Below the pieces are notes generated by a model that was not told the DNA's origin, searched no databases, and worked only from the letters and a program-made list of their open reading frames with translations. A program made the position numbers and the translations under genes. Positions 24,661 to 35,154 of a DNA stretch of 64,000 nt are shown piece after piece. The DNA comes from Hofstenia miamia (taxonomy: Eukaryota > Xenacoelomorpha > Acoela > Hofsteniidae): assembly GCA_900660155.1 (NCBI GenBank), contig CABFPE010000112.1, positions 609,996 to 673,995 on the forward strand, given 5' to 3'. Numbering within the stretch: position 1 is the first letter of the stretch; every line of letters begins with the position of its first letter.

Positions 24661-25556
24661 AGCTGACAGGAATAGAAAATGCATCATTGAGGCAGTAGAG
24701 TATTTTTATAACACCACTGTGTATACAACTACTAAGGTTAGCCCTTTTAAGGCCATGTTTGGCTGAGAGGCAAGTACATCCCTTTTCAATTATGTTTCTG
24801 GATTATAATGAACCTACATTAAAGAATTTTGTGAATCATATGTTAAATGATTTTCAAGATGTACACTTAACCATCTGTTGGAATACTAATCAATCTGTTA
24901 TCCGTCAATAGTGGAATTTCAATCACAAAGTGTATGGTGAACCTCCCAAGGTTGGAGACAAAGTTTTTGCATATTTTCCTCACCAGATCAATGATGCAAA
25001 TCAAGTGTGGAAGCTTGCCACCAATTGGCAGGGTCTGTTTACCATTAAAAAGGTGTTAGATCACCATCAATATTTACTAAATAATTGGAAATTCACCCAT
25101 TTCCAATGACTCAAACAAACTATTAAAGATATTAGCAATGTTGTCATCAGCCCTAATAGTGAATTTTCACTTGTTGATGATGGAGTGAATGAACTTGAGA
25201 ATTATACTAACCTCACTGAGTGTGAGGAAGATGACCTCTCTGAGGTCAAGTATGACAACAATCTTGTTAATAGTAGCAACATTACTGCTACTCCTATTTT
25301 GCCTAGACATAAAGTTAGGGACTAAGAGTATTTCAATTACTTAAGTACCCAAGATTGGGAACTTAATTAATCTTTATGTATAGGAAACCAAACCATATCA
25401 GATGAAATGAACTGAGAATCAGCCGCCCATGAGAAGACAAGTGAGGTGAAGATACAACCCCCATGATGAACAGAGCTGAGATGACACCCCTCATTGAGCA
25501 GAGGAGAGTGTATCCCACAAGAGAGGAAGGATGCAGGAGGACTTGAGTAGCAGACC

Positions 25557-28354
25557 ATGCAACCAGGGTTTTCGAGTCAATGTAAGATCTCTAAGGTAGG
25601 AGACAAAACTTTGCATTTGTACATTATTGCAACCCCCAAGGCAGTTAGTTTTGTGCACAACAACTTGTTGGAAGAAACAAAGAACAAATTACACTGGATG
25701 TACAACACCAAAAACCTCACATGTGCAGTGGATGTCATTCCCTTTGTCATTGATGTGGAGCATAGACCAAAGATCAATACTATCATACCCTACCACTCCA
25801 AAATGCATAGAGGATTAAAGAGACCCTATTGGCAGAGCATAGTCCATACCATGTTTGATGAGGATTTTAATATAAGGCACCTGTGCCAGCTACTTAACAA
25901 CAAGCACACCATTCAGAAGTTTGAGTGCATCAACATTGATTTTGAGAATTTGCTTGTTGTGTACATTTTCTGAGTTGGTGAAGTCAACCAGCCCAAGATA
26001 ATTGAGAAAATTGAAATAGTGTACAGGCTAGCAAAGGTTGGGAACATTTGTCTGGTGATGTTTGTCAAAGAAGAGTATCAAGATGAAATACTGGAGGAAG
26101 TTGTCAACCTCCACTTTAGGATGGAAAATTTTATGATCCTCTATACTCACTACTATTGTCCCACCAGCATGTACCAATTCAGTATCTTTTCAATAACCAA
26201 ACAAATTTACACCAACCTTCTTTTGTGTAAGAAAATACCTACCCATCACCTTGCAGTTGACACAAGGCTGATTATAGACACTGTCACCCAGTCGCAAATG
26301 CTTGAATCCATCTCTGCTAACTGGCCCAGTCTTGCCTTAGTTATGAACAAGAATGTTTGTTTTGCTTTCTCCCAAAGCACTGCAAATTTAGCAGAAATTG
26401 ATGAGGTCTGGACTAATCTGAAATCAGATAGGAACTCTGAGTCTGTTTGCCCCACAATCAATATCTGCAGACCTACTTCACAATACTCCAGATCTGTTGA
26501 AAGGCTCCTCATGGAGCTGCATATAGCCTACACTTCACAAGATCTTCAAAATTGTGCTGAATGCTTATTTTCTGAGAAGTTTGTGCCACCCATTCAGTAT
26601 CATGGAGCCCATTTTTCTGACACAAGGTCCACACATTCAACTTCCTCTCAACCAAAATGCCTAAGAGCACCTCACCAAGAAATGCATGCATGAGCTGGCC
26701 ATTTGCCCTGCTGCATGGAAGATTAAGAACTGGTTGCTCCATTTGTGCTTGCCTCTGTCTTCATCTGGAAAGACCAAAAAAACAATGCAAAGTTTTGAAA
26801 AATTTTATGCTAACCTCATCAGTGCTAGTAGCCCCTTGGGGCGCCTTCTGTCTCAGACTCTAGTCAACTGCTTGGGTGTTGCCTTTGCTGACCTCAAACA
26901 TATTCTCACAAACCCTTTGCCATGTCTGAAATGAAATTCCCATCTCTTGAGTTCAACACCTGATCCACCATGACCCTGGGTCAACACAGTGGTTCTTGGA
27001 ATTGGTGGCCTACTATGATGCACATACTAAGACAGAGATTCTGTTTAACTTAGAGAAGATGAACTATCCTGAGTGTGGATATAGCAAGCTCTCAGAGATG
27101 CGGAGACAAGCTGCCAAAGATGGTGTGATCATACCAATTACAGTTACTGAGCAGATGATGCACTTGCCTGAACAATTCTATTGTGAGAAGGAACTGTTAG
27201 CATCATCTGCAGTTGAACTATCCCCTGGTATTAAGGCACTCCTTGAAGCCATCAATATACAAAAGTTCTCTAGAGTTGTGAGCTCTCCCATACCTATGCC
27301 AGAATGGTCTATCACAGAAGATAAATAAATCTTAACCATAGAGCATTGTCCAGATGAGTTTGCTGAAAAACTCTCAATCATCAACCACATTATCAAGCAA
27401 AATTGAGATAATGATGTATTGGGCTTAATGAAATGGTGTCTAACTGAAATGTTTACCAAAGAGGAATTAGTACTTCTACAATTGCCTGGGTGACAAATAG
27501 CCTTGGACATAGAATGTACCACATCCTGCCTTCAAATCTTCAACTCACAGATTGCAAAACTCCATTAGCATGGGATCTGCAGCAAGTTCTGGGATTCTAT
27601 TAAGGATGCTAAGATAAAGTATCCTGTTACTATTGGGACCTCCATGTTAAGAGAAAAAGTTGTGCTAGACAACATCAAGTATCATGTGGACAAACACAAC
27701 TTGCTTTGTATCCCTCCACTGTGTAAATGCCCCACTCATCTTGCCATCATGGCTTGTCAAGAAGGGGCAAAGGAAAGTCTCTGACTCTATTATGTGTCTA
27801 CATTGATGGTAAGCTCACAATTAAGGATATTTTTCAGAAAGGGCAACCAATCTCCACTCAGTTAACAAAAGTTCATAATAAGATCATGACACTGGACCCC
27901 TGTGTTCTTATTTTATTTCAGGCATCTGGTGATTTGATGTGGATCAATAATATTGAAACCCTCACTCAATACTTCAACATTATGAAGCACATTATGAGCA
28001 GAGGTTACTGATTCAGAAGAGATGACATTAAAGCAGGTCAATGAGTACTGCTCCTTGTTTATGGACCATGCAATGCACATGGGATCACTAAGAGAGGTCT
28101 TCATCCACTTCTATCCAAACACCTGGATTAGCCCCAAAGATGCCCATACCTCAGACACAGATGCACTCATTACTCTCATGATAATGCTGAAAGGCCTTTG
28201 TCTTTATGAGAGGTTTTATGACATATTTACACAGAGGCTGAACAACTTAAGAAGAAATTGTCTGATTAGTGCCTGTTTACATGAGATTGAGTTCTTCTAC
28301 TTGAGGAGTGAAGAAGTTACACAGAGGGAGACTCTTATGCGGATTACTTGGTGA
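25557..28354 (+). mobile_element. Unidentified coding-like tract 3' of integrase in the Ty3/gypsy fossil
   Basis: About 2.8 kb between integrase and the right LTR has codon-like composition, lower AT content than the window average, and a run of plus-strand open frames with protein-like wording (for example VGDKTLHLYIIATPKAVSF and FENLLVVYIF near 25.6-25.97 kb). Most Ty3/gypsy elements have no long coding tract here unless they carry an extra gene. I see no convincing membrane segment or known domain. It is broken like the rest of the element. Confidence 0.55.
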
Positions 28355-29566
28355 CCTAGATATGCTGAAGTTAAGTCGTGGAACAACATCTTAGTTGATT
28401 GAGGAGACACAAAAGCTCCTGTCTGGTCCCACAGTAAAACTCAGGACCTAATTTTTTCGAACTTACTTGCGTCTTTTTGATGTTTTGATTTCTTGATTCA
28501 CTGCTATTTATTTGTATCAATTTCTATTAATTGATTATTTGAATTTCAAGTGTAGTTATTTTGATAGTGTTAGTATTTGTCCCCTTGATTTGAATTAAGT
28601 GTGATATCTCATTTTAGCTTTGCAAGGGAAACAGTGCTTTGAAATTGTAAACAAGTCAGGTAATAAGTTACAGATTTTGGTAATAAATATCTGAGTCACT
28701 GTATCAAAGCACGCAATAAATTCAGCTTCCTTCTACTGCATTTGGTCTTTTCAATTATTTATCTATTAACCCCTTTAGATTTGTTGATTAAAGATTTGTT
28801 AAGGATAACTGTTGCTTAAGTTTTAGTGACAATTCAGGAGGAAACTGCACAGGGTCTGGGGTGGCAAATAGCTCCTTAATTGTGAGAGCCCAAATCATGG
28901 CCACTTTAGATTATGATTATATGTAGGGAATAATATCTTTCATTCAATCTGTTCATACATGCACTTAATAATTTACACCTTGCAAATATACTATGCTGTT
29001 GGCAAACATGAATGCATAGCAATTATGTGCCTGTTATTTATTGTTTATTTACATGAGCTGAGATAAGAGACCTCTGAGATAAATTGTTTATTGAGCTAGA
29101 AATTAATACTTGGGACACACAATTAGCACCTTGGCAAATAAGGATGGCTTGTAAGATTTGGCTTTGGTGTGATGCCATGTGAATTGGTCACTGCTGAAGT
29201 TCTTTCTGGAATTGAATTTCTTTATTTGTTAGGCAAGAATCAGTGAACCACCAATGTATGTTTTCTGTTGGAATGTGGGTCACTCTCTGCTATAGTAGAC
29301 TTTGCAACCTTTGATCTAAACTCTTGATTTTGGTTGTTTCAGGCATGTCAGAAATGTGCGCGCGCGTAATAGCCTACAATTAGCCTGTAATTCACGTTTG
29401 TAAGAAAAGCGCACGTGCAAGCCTGTAATTGGCCAATCAGCGCACGCGTAAAGCCTACTATTGTTTGAAATTCGCATCCGCTGGCTGTCTTGTTTGCTTT
29501 TCACACAATTGTCTGCCTAAGCAACTGTGAGTGTGCGTGTATTTACTGCCGTCTGTCGGGTTTGAA

Positions 29567-30064
29567 ATGTCGAGCAGTTCCGATTCCGATATTATTGATA
29601 TTATTACAGAACCGTCTTCCTCCTCTGCGCCCAGAAAGCGAAAACATATATCTAAAAAAACCGCGAAAGAACGCGCAGCCATGAGGGGCAACGAGGCATT
29701 CTATGCAGATGGCTTAACTTTATTTTGCCGCGTGTGCAACAAAGGCATGGATCATTCAAGACAGTCAGTCTTAGACAGGCATTGTAAGAGCAAAATGCAC
29801 ATGGAAAATGCCTCAAAACTGGTTGCGTTGAAGCAAAAAACCTTGACAACAATGCTGTTTACCCCAAATGCTGCCAGATTGGAAAATGCCAAACTCGTCA
29901 CAGAGTTCGTTCGCATGCTGGTTGCGGCAAAGATTCCTTTCAACATTGTGAGAGAGTTTTTGCGCGTTAATGTCAAAGCCGGAGGTGCAATTCCGGGAAG
30001 AAAAGCGCTTTTACCTTACCTTACTGATTGTTATTGTCTATTACCTACGAAAATGTTATCGGAA
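29567..30064 (+). pseudogene. hAT transposase, N-terminal part with BED-like zinc finger
   Basis: Codes for MSSSSDSDIIDI, a basic stretch (PRKRKHISKKTAKERAAMR), then C-x2-C...H-x(5)-H spacing in FCRVCNKG...RHCKSKMH. This matches the layout of the vertebrate CGGBP1 DNA-binding domain, itself hAT-derived. Past about residue 150 the frame runs into out-of-phase sequence at the internal deletion and stops at 30064. Confidence 0.75.
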
Positions 30065-30373
30065 TAGCTACTGACAACGCAAGTTACATGGTGAGCGCCT
30101 TCAAAAATATCCTAAAATCCGTCTTGCCAAATTCGCTGCATTTGTGCTGTCTTGCTCATTTATTAAACTTGGTTGTGAGCGTCTTCATTCGCCCGTTCGA
30201 AAAAGCGACTGCATGGAGTCAGGCCTTTTCCCATTACTTCAGCAATTCAGGGGCCAGAAAGTTCAGGTATCTGGAGTATTTGGAGTCAATCGGCGAGTCT
30301 AAAAAACTTCCACCGCAACCAGTAACAATGAGATGGTTATCAATGTTTACTGCAATTCAATATCACAAAAAAC

Positions 30374-31171
30374 TTGTGGGGGCGGAAAAAAACTTTCGTG
30401 GAATTAGAAATTCTAGATCATCCAGATAATGATTCTTTGGACAGACTCTCACATCTTCTCCATGATTACAAACATTTAGTGTTTGAACTCAATTTTGTTT
30501 CTGCCCGGGCACTTCCGTATATCCGAGCATTGAGACTTTTTGAGTCTGACTCCACTATTGGTGTTATGCTGTTCAGTGCCATAGAAGATATTGTTTGTGA
30601 CATTGCCACGCAAAAAGAAATGCCTAGGGAATCGGTTGCTGACATCCTTGAACAACAAGTAGAAACGTTTTTGAGTTCTGAAAAAAATGAATTAATTGCA
30701 AAAGTCAATAAAGCAGTAACGGGAGCGGAGGACAAGCTAATGAAATATTTTTCCGAAGCAAATGGAATTCATCCTGCAAGAGAATTCATCAAACAGCTTC
30801 AATATTTCCATCCCAAAAGGAGTCTTATGTTTGATTTATCACCAGCACTCCATGCGATTCCTGGATTTACCAGTGTGCCAGAGGCAGAACAAATTCGTTA
30901 TCGGTCCCTAGCAAGAGAGTTTAGTTTTGAGGAAGAATCAACAATTGAGGAAGAGGTACAAGTAGTAATGGACTTTTTGAAAGGAGCCGAAATCGACTTG
31001 CCGAATTTGAGTGCCTTGGGCCAAACATATGGCGCGGTTACATGTTCGTCCGCGGCGGTGGAGCGGGTATTTAGTTACTATAACAAGCTCCTGTCCGACG
31101 AGCGCCAGCGATTATCTGAAGCTTCACTTAAAGAACTCATGTTTCTATACATAAATGGACAAAATTTGTAA
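30374..31171 (+). pseudogene. hAT transposase, C-terminal part with dimerisation domain
   Basis: A 265-codon open frame beginning after a frameshift in an A-run. It reads TFVELEILDHPDNDSLDRLS early and TCSSAAVERVFSYYNKLLSD near the end, the latter being the conserved hAT C-terminal dimerisation block. The preceding part (IGIATDNASYMVSAFKN, about 30055-30430) is in another frame. The length preserved suggests decay is recent. Confidence 0.75.
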
Positions 31172-31389
31172 TCGATGGACGTAAAATTAATTTTTTTGGT
31201 TCATTCATATGTTTCTTTCACAGCGCACAATTTCTCCTACGGAGCCTGTAATTCATTATATTGCGCACATTTGAGCCTACATTTTTGGAAAAACGAGCAC
31301 GTAACAGAGCCTACAATTCGTGAAAATTTAGCGCGTATTTCTGCCATGCCTGCCCAGTACTGCTAGAGTAGCTCTCCTGTGATTCTACA

Positions 31390-32320
31390 TTTTATTTGTG
31401 ATTTGATGAATTAGAATTCAACAGGAGCAAGTATTATGCATTTTTAATTGAAGAACACAAGAAACTTATCTAGTTGAATTAACTAAAGAATTTAAAACTA
31501 CTACTGTAGTTATATTTCAAATGAAAGTCATGAAGATTCTTACAAAACTTGGCCTAGATAAATCTTATAAAAATTTTAAGCTTTTTCTTACAGATGGCAT
31601 GACTTACAATGTAGCTACTGCAAATCTCCCCAAAGAAACCTATGGATTTATTTATTTAACATGCTATTCTCATATGCCAGCCTGACTTTTAATCTGAACT
31701 TGTGAAAGAAAGTGGTCTAAAACCTATGATAAAAGCAATTAACAAGGTTATTAAAAGTGGAACTTGATGTCATAAGTGGCTAAATCTTGAAGAGAAGAAT
31801 AGATCATATCAATTACCTATTGAAATTTGCCAGGGTTCAGTTTCCAAATTGGGAAAAAATGAAAAATCTTAGAATTGGACACAGAAAAAATTTCAAAAAA
31901 TTCATTGACACACTTCAGTGATTCCAAATGCATTTCAAATTTAGGCATTCTCAAAAACTTAGATTATATTTCCAAATATATCAAAAATCAGGTCAAGAAA
32001 TTTGTTGTGTCAGTTGCTGAAAATGTCTAAACAAAATGTGAGAAGAGTTTATTGATTTAGATCAGCCAGGAAACTGGTTTTCTGGTGTTGCTTCAGGCAA
32101 ATTGGCTGTGCTTTTACAGAAAATTCATGGCTTTTTCACTTATGCAAGTGTCACATCAGTTGACATTGAACAGCTATTTTCTGCCTTGAAAGCTTCTTGG
32201 AAGATCACTTTCAAATCCTTGAAGAAATAATGAAAAAACTCATTTTTAAAAATACAATGCACCTTTGCAAAAAATCTGATATTTTACTTTTCTACAGTAA
32301 ATTTTATGCTGATTGTTCAC
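31390..32320 (+). mobile_element. Old hAT transposon (CGBP1-like group), right part
   Basis: Starting right after the Ty3/gypsy right LTR, short frames read KNFKLFLTDGMTYNVATANL (about 31570-31630), the analogue of the TDNASYMVSAFKN block, then FIYLTCYSHM (the CLAH block). Near 32160-32260 comes VDIEQLFSALKASW, the dimerisation block. The reading frame is repeatedly broken. The piece begins where the left part (17877-18312) stops, so the LTR element appears to have inserted into this transposon between its first and second catalytic regions. It is the oldest layer of the nest. Confidence 0.6.
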
Positions 32321-33600
32321 ACTGATTTGAGAGTTTTTATGACAGAGCAGTGGCCAATTGGGCTGTTTTTAAGATGATAATTTTGTTTCCTGATTATTGT
32401 ACATAGTAGATTGTACCAGAGCATGGAATAATCTGACTTTTCTCAAGCATTTCCTGAAGATACCTTTTTCCAAAGAATGAAATAGTTAAATTTTGTGTGA
32501 TTAGCTTGCAGTGGACAATCATGATTCATTTGGATTTAAATTTTATACAGTTCACGTCACAAGGATTTTCAATTAATGACTTTTGCAAAAAAAAAATTTG
32601 TGAGTCTCATAATGTTCTTGGTAGGTTTAGGCATGTTGTTGCTGAGGTTTTCTAATGTCGGTTTTAAGATAATTGATGTTGTTTAAAAGTACAAATTTTG
32701 CTTTGGTATTTGGCCGTTTTTTAATTTAAGACATGTAGCCATTTTTAATTTTGAATTGTCTTTTAATAAAACTGCGTTTAGATAAAACACTATGACTATA
32801 CACTATAGTAACAATATTATATTTCAAAAATCTAATGCGTTAGTTTCAGCATATCGGTTTTCAATTTGCGTTAGTTTTTTATACTCCACAGCGATTCTTA
32901 CACTTTTTCATCACCTAACTCTTTAGTTGACATTTCACTTATATAAACTAAATATATTTTAAATTTTTCAGATTTTTAATTAAATTGTATTATCTTCTCA
33001 ATCATTCTATATTTTCAGTTAGACATTTTTTAAACCACCTCAATTAATATATTCAATTTCAAAATTTTGATTCACATCTGTATATGTCAATGTATTCATT
33101 CAATGTTGCCATCTCAAATCTAGTATACAAGACTTCGATTTTGTATAATGATTTTAGCAATACTACCAAATCAGCAATAGATTTTTCACAAAACAATCAT
33201 GTAATGGGGCTTACTTATATGATTCATGTGTATTAGTGTGATACAGAAATATCAAGCATCAATAATTTATTGAGACACCCTCTCATGTGAATTAATGTAA
33301 TAAAATCAGAAAGACGAAATTTCAGTTCAAAAAAATATTTATTTGCCGCGTTTCCGTTTTGAAAATAACTATATATTAATTACATCAATTTGTTTTACCA
33401 ATTTTTCTATTCATGCATGTGCTACCATATTCTTTAGCAATAACTGAAAAATATGAAATTATTCTAATAAAGAGGAGATTATTAAAGCCTTATGATAATA
33501 TTTTAGTTATGTAATTAACAGCGGCGAGAAAATTCCAATAATGGGTTTCTCGTTAAAGAAATGCCGTTGGTTTAGTCTTCAGGTGAATTCATAACTATCA
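32321..33600. other. Gene-free AT-rich stretch
   Basis: No coding, RNA or terminal-repeat structure that I can support. A short A-run sits near 32587. Confidence 0.4.
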
Positions 33601-33608
33601 TGCAGAGA

Positions 33609-33694
33609 TGTACTGCTATAGTGCTAGTGCATTCTTTTCTTTTGCCAATGAAAATGCTTGGGAAGCGAAGTTCGATTCCCTTTCGACATGGCAC
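33609..33694 (+). repeat. tRNA-Gly-like sequence (pseudo-tRNA or SINE head)
   Basis: AGTTCGATTCC at 33669-33679 differs by one base from the polymerase III B box GGTTCGANTCC. About 50 bases upstream, TAGTGCTAGTGCATTC resembles the A-box/D-arm of tRNA-Gly. Between them TTTTC-TTGCCAAT-GAAAA forms an anticodon-like arm with GCC in the loop. The T-stem is imperfect and the acceptor ends do not pair well, so it is not a functional tRNA. Confidence 0.4.
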
Positions 33695-33764
33695 ATGTAA
33701 ATGCAAGTGAGCAGATGACAATAGGGAAGACAATGAATTTCTTCATATACAATAAGAAAGTTTT

Positions 33765-34046
33765 ATGGGGAACATTATGAACATTGAAAAAAGTGAATAC
33801 AGAAAGGAAAAAAAATTTTCAAGAAATAAAAATTTATGTGCAAAAAGTTTACGTGAAAAAAGTTCTTTTAATGATCCAAATGACTTCAGTGTCAGCTATT
33901 CTTTTATTCGCAGTGCAAGACAGAGATCAAAACAAAATGGAGCATGTATCATAATTGAGCAAAAAATCGAGAAAGACTTACTGTGGCATCCGTTCCGACA
34001 CCATATTTTTGAAATTTTCAGCAACCAATGCCGCCAATACTCCTAG
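33765..34046 (+). pseudogene. Fragment of an unnamed transposase-like protein
   Basis: The 93-codon frame includes NGACIIIEQKIEKDLLWHPF followed by RHHIFEIFSN. From memory, this NGA...L.....LLWLACRHHIFE wording is a hallmark of a repeated invertebrate DNA-transposon protein, but I cannot name the superfamily. The N-terminal third is Lys-rich and may be unrelated. Downstream frames up to 34310 may continue it. It is interrupted by the repeat at 34320. Confidence 0.35.
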
Positions 34047-34473
34047 AAATGATTTGAATTTTTTTAAAGCTATAGAAACACTAATGAGCAAATAGCCAAC
34101 GCAGCCTTGCATAACTGAAGAATCACTTCTCTGGGGAATTATTAAGTAACTTTTTTGATGAAATTATTATTCAAAAATGAGAGAATCCTGTATGAAGTCT
34201 TCCTAACCTGGGCCACCAAAGAAATTTTCATTAGATGGTGACTCATTTCATAACTTGAACATTGAAGACTTTGTTGCATTCAATTTAGTATCAGTGATTT
34301 TCTCTCTGCATTTAATCTTAGGTGCGGAATAAACGCCCCCCCCCGTTTATTATTTTTCATAAATTTATTTTGCTTTTATTTTTATTGTTTTTTGTCGGCC
34401 TTCAACAAACAGACATCATAGTGTAATTATGTCATTCACGACAACTTAAACCTGCAACTGCTATAACATTTCN

Positions 34474-34531
<58 letters not shown>
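34474..34531. repeat. (TA)n microsatellite
   Basis: About 58 bases of uninterrupted TA, adjoining a single N at 34473. Confidence 0.95.
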
Positions 34532-34533
<2 letters not shown>

Positions 34534-34706
34534 TTTACATGAATAATTTGCCGAAATAATTAGCAATGTGACGATAACAAATAAAACGAACGATCAATAC
34601 TTGGCGGGTGGTTAGACGAGCAATTCTTTGAATGCGATAGATTGCTTATCAACAATCACTAGTCTATTTTTAATGTGTATATAAATTTCACTCATTCATA
34701 CGTAAT

Positions 34707-34778
34707 TTGTAGATTAAACCGATCGAGAAAATTATTTAAACGTTGTAGATTAAACCGATCAAAAAAATTATTTAAACG
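34707..34778. repeat. 36 bp tandem duplication
   Basis: TTGTAGATTAAACCGATC followed by (G/A)A(G/A)AAAATTATTTAAACG occurs twice head to tail with period 36. Confidence 0.85.
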
Positions 34779-35154
34779 TTTTTTTCTTTTTTTTTTATGT
34801 TTTTTTATCATCCTTGATTCTTTGCATATTTTTTTGTTCTTCTTCAATAATTAATTCTTCCTTTACTTCTTTGTCATTTTTTTTTGTTTAATTTTTTTTT
34901 ATTTCTATTATTTACCTTTTTTTCTTATTACAAATTTTTATTTTTTTTTAATTGTATAACAATCTTTTTACAAAGGTGTGATATATTATTTCCTTTCTTT
35001 TATTGCTGGTAGTTCAGTAATTTGTGTCATTATTTCTATGAACACTTCTTCCTTATTATATATATATATAAAATAATACTATGGTAGGAACTTCCACCCC
35101 CCCCCCTTGTTTATAAAAAATAAAAAATTTTTCCACCCCCTTTATTCTGCACCT

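Larger units (their letters stand above)
29340..31352 (+). mobile_element. hAT transposon, CGBP1-like transposase, internally deleted
   Basis: Ends are near-perfect inverted repeats: CAGGCATGTCAGAAATGTGC at 29340 against CAGGCATGGCAGAAATACGC read inward from 31352. Inside each end lie repeated AGCCT(A/G)(C/T)AATT words, typical subterminal transposase sites. The coding part starts at ATG 29567. It has a Ser-rich basic leader, a BED-like finger of the CGBP1 type (FCRVCNKGMDHSR...HCKSKMH), and VRMLVAAKIPFNIVREFL. The middle of the transposase is missing near 30025. It resumes with IGIATDNASYMVSAFKN and LCCLAHLLN, has a frameshift in the A-run near 30385, then ends with the hAT dimerisation region (TCSSAAVERVFSYYNKLLSD) and a stop at 31169-31171. 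Not autonomous. It interrupts the right LTR and is GC-richer than its surroundings, suggesting a fairly recent arrival. Confidence 0.9.
18313..31389 (+). mobile_element. Ty3/gypsy LTR retrotransposon fossil
   Basis: Two long direct repeats bound an internal region carrying, in order, gag with a zinc knuckle, an aspartic protease, reverse transcriptase with a YMDD box, RNase H and integrase. That is the Ty3/gypsy order. The copy is broken by well over a dozen interruptions and is a fossil. The two LTRs differ by roughly 5-7% by eye, so insertion is not recent. Just after the left LTR comes TGGTGGCCCTGACGTG, a plausible primer-binding site. A 3 kb coding-like tract of unknown identity follows integrase. 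A hAT transposon is inserted in the right LTR. The element itself sits within an older hAT. A matching target duplication was not seen. Confidence 0.85.
28465..31389 (+). repeat. Right LTR of the Ty3/gypsy fossil, split by a hAT
   Basis: 28465-29330 matches the left LTR from its start to about AAACTCTTGA. After the hAT insertion (29340-31352), the remaining end CCCAGTACTG...ATTCTACA is found at 31353-31389. The few bases between 29331 and 29339 do not match the left LTR. Confidence 0.75.
34320..35154. mobile_element. MITE-like element with AGGTGC...GCACCT ends
   Basis: The left end AGGTGCGGAATAAACGCCCC is mirrored by the right end, read inward as AGGTGCAGAATAAAGGGGG. Both are followed inside by a run of C or G and then an AT-rich TTTATT/ATAAATTT zone. 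The interior contains a (TA)n run preceded by a single N (34473), a 36 bp tandem pair and T-rich tracts, but no coding sequence. A target duplication is not evident. Confidence 0.6.

Noticed and set aside
34474-34531. TA run considered as an origin or regulatory tract
   Set aside because: Plain microsatellite within a MITE-like element; nothing else supports a function.
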